The notes beneath the pieces were generated by a model. That model was not told where the DNA came from and did not search any database. It saw only the letters and a list, made by a program, of their open reading frames with translations. From Nitrospirales bacterium (GTDB taxonomy: Bacteria; Nitrospirota; Thermodesulfovibrionia; Thermodesulfovibrionales; Dissulfurispiraceae), in contig JADLDZ010000010.1 of the NCBI GenBank assembly GCA_020846375.1, forward strand, positions 1-11,028: 11,028 nucleotides of DNA. The letters are read 5' to 3'. The position numbers and the translations under genes were made by a program. The stretch's first letter is position 1; every line of letters starts with the position of its first letter. Below are positions 6,967-11,028 of the stretch, one piece after another.

Positions 6967-7302
6967 ATGTTTGATCTGGGAATACAGGAACTTATCGTCA
7001 TCTTCATCGTTGCGCTTCTTGTCTTCGGTCCCAAAAGACTGCCTGAACTCGGAAGGACTCTGGGCAAGGGCCTCGCCGAGCTCAAAAAGGCGATGCAGGG
7101 GGTCAAGGAGCAGATGGATGTCGAGATGCGGGAAATAAAAGCCCCCCTTACCCTTGCCGAGCCCCTGTACCATCAGGAGAAGACCGGACAGAAAGAAACG
7201 CACGAGGAAAAAGAGCGGAACGGGGCGGCAGGAGCCGCCGGAGAGACCCATGAAGAGGCGGCCTCCTCGCCTGCCGAGGAAAAGGAAGAGCGGAAGGGGT
7301 AA
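6967..7302 (+). CDS. tatA: Twin-arginine translocase TatA/TatB-type subunit
   Basis: This 111-residue inner-membrane protein is the pore- or receptor-forming partner of TatC in export of folded, often cofactor-loaded, proteins. It has the canonical layout: a short periplasmic N-terminus (MFDLGIQEL), a single TM helix (about 6-20), the FGPKRLPELG hinge (20-29, with F20-G21), an amphipathic helix (about 27-50) and a long unstructured tail rich in Glu, Lys and Ala. E8 and the GP in the hinge are more TatB-like, while the FGxKxLPELG helix is TatA-like; with only one such gene beside tatC it may do both jobs. The ATG at 6967 is fixed by homology at the very N-terminus; an ATG 7 codons earlier (6946) would add residues not seen in the family. 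No Shine-Dalgarno sequence is evident. tatC follows after 3 nt. Confidence 0.94.
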   Translation: MFDLGIQELIVIFIVALLVFGPKRLPELGRTLGKGLAELKKAMQGVKEQMDVEMREIKAPLTLAEPLYHQEKTGQKETHEEKERNGAAGAAGETHEEAASSPAEEKEERKG

Positions 7303-7305
7303 ATC

Positions 7306-8112
7306 ATGGAAGATCTCAAAATGCCCCTCACCGAGCATCTCGGAGAGCTCAGAAAAAGAATCGTCATTTCCCTGATCGCCCTTGGTGTCACCTTTGCCGT
7401 TGCATTCAGTTTTTCCGAGGAAATATTCAGGGGTATCATGTTTCCCCTCAAGTACAGCCTCGACTTCTCGGTAAAGGAAATGTATGTGCGTTTCATTCCC
7501 CAGGACAAGCTCCAGACGACAAAGCTGGTGTTTCTGGCCCCTGCCGAGGCTTTCTGGATGAACATGAAGGTCGCTTTCGTTGCGGGAGTGCTTCTTTCGC
7601 TCCCGGTTATTTTTTACCAGCTGTGGCAGTTCATTTCACCGGGGCTCCTTTCAAAGGAGAAGAAGTACGTGCTCCCTTTTATCATTATGGCGACTGCTCT
7701 TTTTCTTTTCGGCGCCGCCTTCTGTTTCCTCATCGTCCTCCCGTTTGCAATGAGCTTTCTCCTCACCTACAAGGTCGGTGATTTCCTGATGCCCATGCTT
7801 TCGGTGGGGCATTATGTCGATTTCTGCCTGAAATTCATCCTTGCTTTCGGGGCTATCTTCGAGCTTCCCATTATCATTATTTTTCTGACGAGGATGGGCA
7901 TCGTCACTCCCCAAACCCTTGCAAGAAAAAGGAAATACGCCGCACTCCTCGCGTTTGTCATCGCCGCCGTCCTCACCCCGACTCCCGACGCGTTCAACCA
8001 GGTCCTTATGGCGGTCCCCATCATCCTGCTGTACGAAATCGGGATCTGGCTCTCGCCCTTCTTTGCAGCAAAGAAGAGAGGGACGACAGAGGAAGACGAG
8101 AAGACGGCATAG
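7306..8112 (+). CDS. tatC: Twin-arginine translocase subunit TatC
   Basis: This 268-residue polytopic inner-membrane protein recognises twin-arginine signal peptides. Six TM segments are visible (about 18-36, 86-107, 122-149, 172-194, 210-224 and 231-252). Conserved features are HLGELRKRI (11-19) before TM1; F109 and E118 in the stretch QFISPGLLSKE, matching the F94/E103 signal-peptide site of E. coli TatC; E186 in FGAIFELP; and LTPTPDAFNQ (223-232) between TM5 and TM6. The first periplasmic loop (about 40-85) is fairly long. The ATG is 3 nt after the tatA/B stop, with AAGGGG at the end of that gene serving as ribosome binding site, so the two are cotranscribed. The charged C-terminal tail (KKRGTTEEDEK) is cytoplasmic. 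Confidence 0.98.
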   Translation: MEDLKMPLTEHLGELRKRIVISLIALGVTFAVAFSFSEEIFRGIMFPLKYSLDFSVKEMYVRFIPQDKLQTTKLVFLAPAEAFWMNMKVAFVAGVLLSLPVIFYQLWQFISPGLLSKEKKYVLPFIIMATALFLFGAAFCFLIVLPFAMSFLLTYKVGDFLMPMLSVGHYVDFCLKFILAFGAIFELPIIIIFLTRMGIVTPQTLARKRKYAALLAFVIAAVLTPTPDAFNQVLMAVPIILLYEIGIWLSPFFAAKKRGTTEEDEKTA

Positions 8113-8124
8113 GACGCGCTGACG

Positions 8125-8409
8125 ATGAAGAGCACCGTTCCCGTCAGGAGAAACTACAAGGCGATTGTTTCCGACATTTCGGAAGGGTTTGTCACCCTTA
8201 ATCCCCTCTACCTGAAGCCCTTTGATGAGAGTGCGCTCAAAAGCCTCTATACCGCACTGGAGCGCAGACAGGTGGAAGTCAGGGCTGAGCCCTTTCCCTA
8301 CCACGATACTTCTCTTATACGACAGAGGAACCTTTCACTGCAAAGGATCTTTACCGCCCTGTCCGTCATCAAGGGCTTTTCCCGCGAGAAGAAATTAAGG
8401 CTCTTTTAG
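8125..8409 (+). CDS. Small conserved-looking protein of unknown function downstream of tatC
   Basis: I do not recognise this 94-residue protein. It starts 12 nt after tatC on the same strand, with AGGA at 8111-8114 as a weak, somewhat distant ribosome binding site, so it is probably the last gene of the tat operon. It has no signal peptide, no TM segment and no cysteine. The sequence is basic overall: a N-terminal beta-like part (YKAIVSDISEGFVTLNPLYL), a middle helix (DESALKSLYTALERRQVEV), a motif with clustered Pro, Tyr, His and Asp (AEPFPYHDTSLIRQRNLSL) and a final helix ending FSREKKLRLF. It uses codons like its neighbours and no rival frame is better. A cytoplasmic role is likely; any link to Tat export rests on position only. 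Confidence 0.7.
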   Translation: MKSTVPVRRNYKAIVSDISEGFVTLNPLYLKPFDESALKSLYTALERRQVEVRAEPFPYHDTSLIRQRNLSLQRIFTALSVIKGFSREKKLRLF

Positions 8410-8452
8410 GGCGTGCAGACACACCCGAGGCGTGGATGCCCTTGCGCCGATC
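8410..8452. other. Convergent intergenic gap
   Basis: Only 43 nt separate the end of the tat operon (plus) from the end of the apbE block (minus). I see short GC stems (for example GGGC at 8409-8412 with GCCC downstream) but no T tract on either strand, so a bidirectional intrinsic terminator is not supported. Confidence 0.4.
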
Positions 8453-8971
8453 TCAGGCGGACGCCTTCCCTCCGGATTCCTGTATCTCCGCGAGCAGGTA
8501 GCCGGCTGCAATACCGTTCACCGTACCGGCCAGCACCCCTGTCGTGATCAGGACCGGGGCCACGAGCACGATAGCCTCTATCCTCTGCACAAAGAGAAGG
8601 TAGGCGACCAGGAGCTGCGCTGCATTGTGAAAAAATGCACCGATCAGGCTTATGCCGAGCGGACCGAAAAGACCCGGAAGAAAACGGAGGGCAAGCGCCA
8701 TGGAGAGCACTCCTGCCAGCCCTCCCCCGAGGCTCAGGAAGAAAGCAGGGCCGAGGAAGGTCCCCAGCAACAGCGACCCGAGCAACACACGGACCAGGGT
8801 GACCATCACTGCGGACTCCGTTCCGTAAAGGTAAAGAGCGATCATGGTGATAATATTGGACAGGCCCATTTTCAACCAGGGAACAGGGGAGGGGAGCAGC
8901 GCCTCAAGCCCGTGCAGGGCGAGGGCATAGGAGGCAAGGAGGGCGATGCGGTACCTATCCCGAGATTGCAT
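8453..8971 (-). CDS. Gx transporter / heptaprenyl diphosphate synthase component I-like membrane protein
   Basis: This 172-residue inner-membrane protein has about five hydrophobic segments and the signature of the HepS1-like 'Gx transporter' family: LEALLPSPVPWLKMGLSNII (22-41), MIALYLYG, then RVLLGSLLLGTFLGPAFFLS (61-80) and GAFFHNAAQLLVAYLLF (111-127). The family looks like a small S-component-type membrane protein; the old name linking it to heptaprenyl diphosphate synthase is historical, and its substrate is not known from sequence. The start is well supported by AGGAGAG 8 nt upstream on the minus strand. Its first codons overlap the end of the NusG_II gene by 17 nt, so the two are translationally coupled. 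It ends the minus-strand apbE block. Confidence 0.9.
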   Translation of the reverse strand: MQSRDRYRIALLASYALALHGLEALLPSPVPWLKMGLSNIITMIALYLYGTESAVMVTLVRVLLGSLLLGTFLGPAFFLSLGGGLAGVLSMALALRFLPGLFGPLGISLIGAFFHNAAQLLVAYLLFVQRIEAIVLVAPVLITTGVLAGTVNGIAAGYLLAEIQESGGKASA

Positions 8972-9332
8972 CCATCTCTCTCCTGCCTGCCGTGCCGGTC
9001 ACCCGTATCATGACCCTGTTGGGAAGGCAGACTACGGCGCCGCTTCTGATCCACCCCTGGTGCATGCAAATCCTGTTGCGGCAGGGGGAATCCTTGATTC
9101 TTGCCCTGCCTTCCTTTACCTCTATGACGGTCCTGCCAAGGGGGCCCTCCACCTCCACCGTTTTGTTCGTCGAGAGGGGTAATGCGTAGCGGAGCTCTCC
9201 GGAAACCTCTATCTCCAGCTCTGCGCCCTGCGGGAGGGCCTGCCGGATGAAGAAGAAACTGTACAGCGACAGGAAGAGCAGAAAGAGCAGGAGCATCCTG
9301 TCGGCAAAGGTTGCCCTACGACTTCTTTTCAC
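8955..9332 (-). CDS. Membrane-anchored NusG domain II-like protein
   Basis: The product is about 125 residues: a basic N-terminus, one TM anchor (LLLFLLFLSLYSFFFI), then an extracytoplasmic NusG-domain-II-type beta fold. Its hallmarks are DSPCRNRICMHQGWI and SGAVVCLPNRVMIRV, with three cysteines close together (positions 84, 89 and 102 from this start). I chose GTG at 9332 because it gives the family-like start MKRSRRATFADRM; a TTG at 9341 is equally open, and both share the GGGGAG ribosome binding site just upstream inside the end of apbE. ATG at 9296 would remove the basic N-terminus. Domains of this type sit beside ApbE and Gx proteins in flavin-based electron-transfer loci. It is not the transcription factor NusG: the NGN and typical KOW parts are absent. 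Confidence 0.88.
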   Translation of the reverse strand: MKRSRRATFADRMLLLFLLFLSLYSFFFIRQALPQGAELEIEVSGELRYALPLSTNKTVEVEGPLGRTVIEVKEGRARIKDSPCRNRICMHQGWIRSGAVVCLPNRVMIRVTGTAGRREMDAISG

Positions 9333-10332
9333 TGAACGCAATGCTCCCCTTTATTCCCTCCGTGAGAGAGACAACTCCGTTGCTGTCTACAATGACTCCG
9401 TCAAACCCGAGTCTTCTCAGTGTCTCCATCCCCTTCCGAGGACCCAGAACAAATATCCCCGTTGAAAAAGCATCGGTAAGCGCTCCCTCTCCGGTGACCA
9501 CGCTCACGCTCCGGCATCCGGACGCCGGATACCCGGTCTTCGGATCCAGGAGGTGGTGATACCGGACTCCCGACCTGAAGAAGAACCTCTCGTAATCGCC
9601 GGAGGTGGAGATGGCTTGCTCCCGGAGCGGCAAAGAGGCGAAGATTTCTTTCGTGTCATTCCCCTGTCGCGGGTCTCTGATTCCTATTCTCCAGGAGCTT
9701 CTGCCCGGCTTCATGCCAAAGGCCTTGATGTCTCCAGCCACGGCTACCAGGCCCGCCCGTATTCCGTTCTTCTTCAGGATCTCTACTGCTTTGTCTGCGC
9801 CGTATCCCTTCGCTATTCCTCCGAGGTCGATCTGCATTCCCTTTTTCCTTAAAAAGACGGTGCGCTTCTCCCTGTCCACCTCTACATGCCGGTATCCGAC
9901 GAGCTCCAGCCGCGCTTTCACTGCCTGTTCCTCGGGGAGCACACCGTGGTGAAAGTCCCAGAGCGCCATGACGGGCCCTATGGTAATATCAAAGGCGCCG
10001 TCCGTTTCCCGGGATACGGAGAGAGCCTGCTCTATTATATCGACAGTCTCCTTCGAGACCACAACCGGCCTGATTCCTGCATTCCGGTTGATCAGGGAGA
10101 CTTCGCTGCCTTCGCTGAAATAGTTGAAGAGAACGCTCAGCCGCTCGATCTCGGCAAGCGCTCTGTCCATCGCTTTCTCCGCATCCCTGTCGGAAGAGGA
10201 CGCCACCGTGACAGTGATAAAGGTGTCCATCGCGACCCTGTTCTTCGTGTACAGTTTTTCCTTTGCCGGAGTGCACGAGAGGAGGAACAGGATGCCGGAG
10301 AGCACTACAATGAGGAAATTAATTTTTCTCAT
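9316..10332 (-). CDS. apbE: FAD:protein FMN transferase, ApbE family lipoprotein
   Basis: The 338-residue product covalently attaches FMN from FAD to Thr/Ser of extracytoplasmic flavoproteins such as Rnf, Nqr and FMN-binding-domain proteins. With ATG at 10332 it begins with a classical lipoprotein signal (MRKINFLIVVLSGILFLLSC), so C20 is lipidated and the enzyme faces the periplasm. A GTG at 10365 is also open but adds 11 residues before the signal. Family motifs are all present: AMDTFITVTV, FDITIGPVMALW, IDLGGIAKGYGADKA (168-182), AGDIKAFG, STSGDYERFF (242-251), HLLDPKTGYP (260-269) and TDAFSTG, with the Mg ligands D288 and T292. It leads a minus-strand block, overlapping the NusG_II gene. 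No clear Shine-Dalgarno sequence precedes ATG 10332. No FMN-binding acceptor protein is encoded within this window. Confidence 0.97.
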   Translation of the reverse strand: MRKINFLIVVLSGILFLLSCTPAKEKLYTKNRVAMDTFITVTVASSSDRDAEKAMDRALAEIERLSVLFNYFSEGSEVSLINRNAGIRPVVVSKETVDIIEQALSVSRETDGAFDITIGPVMALWDFHHGVLPEEQAVKARLELVGYRHVEVDREKRTVFLRKKGMQIDLGGIAKGYGADKAVEILKKNGIRAGLVAVAGDIKAFGMKPGRSSWRIGIRDPRQGNDTKEIFASLPLREQAISTSGDYERFFFRSGVRYHHLLDPKTGYPASGCRSVSVVTGEGALTDAFSTGIFVLGPRKGMETLRRLGFDGVIVDSNGVVSLTEGIKGSIAFSEKKS

Positions 10333-10411
10333 GTCATGTATTTGCGTCTTCTGATATGTTACCACAGAGACAGGGAAAGAGCATACCGCTTAAAGAATTG
10401 GCGAAATAGTG

Positions 10412-10417
10412 TATACT
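10412..10417 (+). promoter_or_regulatory. Possible -10 element for the corrinoid protein gene
   Basis: TATACT, one mismatch from consensus, sits in the AT-rich part of the divergent region. The best spaced upstream hexamer, CTTAAA at 10389-10394 (17 nt), is a poor -35. TTGGCG at 10398 is only 8 nt away, too near. GTATAC at 10411-10416 is self-complementary, so the same DNA may also serve the divergent apbE side. Transcription would start near 10424. Confidence 0.4.
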
Positions 10418-10423
10418 TTAGGG

Positions 10424-10552
10424 GAGAAGAAGCCGGACCTCCATGCGTTGCGAGGAGGATGAGCACGCCTCCTCCCGGCGGGGATGCGGGCTTTCCTCCC
10501 TCCGGCCCGGGAAAACGGAAAGTACAAGAAAGGGCAGGGTGACGAGGGTGAC
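10424..10552 (+). promoter_or_regulatory. GC-rich structured leader before the corrinoid protein gene
   Basis: This leader of about 129 nt can fold in mutually exclusive ways. GAGGAGG (10452-10458) pairs perfectly with CCTCCTC (10468-10474) around a 9-nt loop, and GCCGG (10432-10436) can close outside it with CCGGC (10475-10479). Alternatively CCTCC (10438-10442) pairs with GGAGG (10454-10458). A further stem is CGGGC (10487-10491) with GCCCG (10505-10509). It does not show a cobalamin, SAM or SAH riboswitch core that I can recognise. Small ORFs inside it are listed among the findings. Confidence 0.4.
10544..10547 (+). promoter_or_regulatory. Ribosome binding site of the corrinoid protein gene
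   Basis: GAGG (within GAGGGTG) lies 5 nt before the ATG at 10553 and fixes the start. The CCTCC blocks of the leader at 10495-10503 are complementary to it. Confidence 0.65.
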
Positions 10553-11028
10553 ATGATCATACCCGGAAAAGAGCAGGAGATAATCAAGAGATTGCAGGAT
10601 GCTGTTATCCACCACAAGGCGGCCGATGCGAAGAAGGCGGCCGAAGAGGCGGTGGCGTTGGGACTGGACGCCTACAAGGTGACCATGGAAGGCCTTGCCG
10701 GCGGTATGGAAGTCGTCAGCCAGAAATTCGAATGCCACGAGTATTTCATTCCCGAGACCCTTCTCTGCGCGAAGGCACTGTATGCCGCACTCGACATCCT
10801 GAAGCCCCACATCAAGGTGCAGCAGGGAGGCCCGAGGGGCCAGGTCGTCCTCGGAGTCATGCAGGGGGACGTGCATGACCTGGGCAAGAACATCATCAAG
10901 GCGATCTTCGAGGCGTCGGGCTGGACCGTGCATGACCTGGGCCGTGACGTTCCCCTCAAGAAGTTCGTTGAGGAGCAGCTCAAGACGGATTCCGACATCG
11001 TGATGCTCTCGGCCATGATGACCACCTC
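10553..11028 (+). CDS. Corrinoid (B12-binding) methyltransferase protein, N-terminal part (partial)
   Basis: The gene runs off the right edge; 158 codons are visible. It matches the corrinoid proteins of methylamine/methanol-type and related methyltransferase systems, which shuttle a methyl group on cobalamin between a substrate methyltransferase and an acceptor such as tetrahydrofolate. Residues 1-95 are the helical cap domain (MEGLAGGMEVVSQKFECHEY, FIPETLLCAKAL). The Rossmann B12-binding domain starts at QVVLGVMQGDVHDLGKNI, where D106-V-H108-D-L-G111 is the DxHxxG motif supplying the lower-axial histidine. GWTVHDLGRDVPLKKFVEE and the SAMMTT stretch follow, as in the family. The C-terminal GG motif lies beyond the window. 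It is divergent from apbE. Its partner methyltransferase is probably downstream and would define the substrate. Confidence 0.95.
   Translation, partial: MIIPGKEQEIIKRLQDAVIHHKAADAKKAAEEAVALGLDAYKVTMEGLAGGMEVVSQKFECHEYFIPETLLCAKALYAALDILKPHIKVQQGGPRGQVVLGVMQGDVHDLGKNIIKAIFEASGWTVHDLGRDVPLKKFVEEQLKTDSDIVMLSAMMTT

Noticed and set aside
8409..8464. Possible bidirectional terminator in the convergent gap
   Set aside because: Short stems with long loops and no U tract on either strand.
10398..10417. Possible sigma54 promoter (TTGGCG...) upstream of the corrinoid gene
   Set aside because: GG at 10400-10401 is not followed by GC at the required -12 spacing; TATA occupies that position.
9886..10542. 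Plus-strand 218-codon open frame across apbE and the divergent region
   Set aside because: It runs opposite the well-supported apbE gene and then through the leader; its composition is that of an antisense shadow.
10424..10552. Cobalamin or SAH riboswitch upstream of the corrinoid gene
   Set aside because: I could not find the B12-box or SAH-core consensus by eye; only generic GC stems are present. A covariance-model search would settle it.

Overview
This is an 11 kb stretch of ordinary, tightly packed bacterial chromosome, GC-rich, with 13 supported protein genes (the first and last cut by the window edges). No rRNA, tRNA, CRISPR array, insertion sequence or phage gene is visible. The gene content (Tat secretion next to molybdenum-cofactor-related genes, an outer-membrane barrel, a corrinoid methyl-transfer protein, an ApbE flavin module) suggests an anaerobic or microaerophilic diderm bacterium. 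A Nitrospirota or deltaproteobacterial-type lineage would fit, but that is an inference from gene content, not a measured phylogeny.

Layout. (1) Bases 1-4070, plus strand: the end of carA, a small two-TM membrane protein of unknown function, then carB, packed like one operon for carbamoyl phosphate synthesis (arginine and pyrimidines). (2) Bases 4212-5980, plus strand: an FmdE-family zinc protein followed by a MoeA-like molybdopterin-binding protein with a four-cysteine tail, a likely molybdenum-enzyme accessory pair. (3) Bases 5986-8409, plus strand: an outer-membrane beta-barrel gene with its own near-consensus sigma70 promoter, then tatA/B, tatC and a 94-residue protein I do not recognise. 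(4) Bases 8453-10332, minus strand: apbE (a lipoprotein FAD:protein FMN transferase), a membrane-anchored NusG-domain-II protein and a Gx/HepS1-type membrane protein, overlapping end to end, which reads as one flavin/electron-transfer module. This block converges on the tat block. (5) Bases 10333-10552: a divergent intergenic region with a -10-like TATACT and a GC-rich leader able to form alternative hairpins. It precedes the start of a corrinoid (B12-binding) methyltransferase protein that runs off the right edge.

How they may work together: the FmdE/MoeA-like pair and the Tat translocase fit a common theme of maturing and exporting cofactor-loaded redox enzymes. The ApbE module adds flavin to extracytoplasmic electron-transfer proteins, and its protein substrate is not in this window. 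The most worthwhile leads are the apbE-NusG_II-Gx triad in an apparent diderm, the structured leader with small upstream ORFs before the corrinoid gene, and the possibly leaderless tatA transcript. I see no clear evidence of a wholly new system here.
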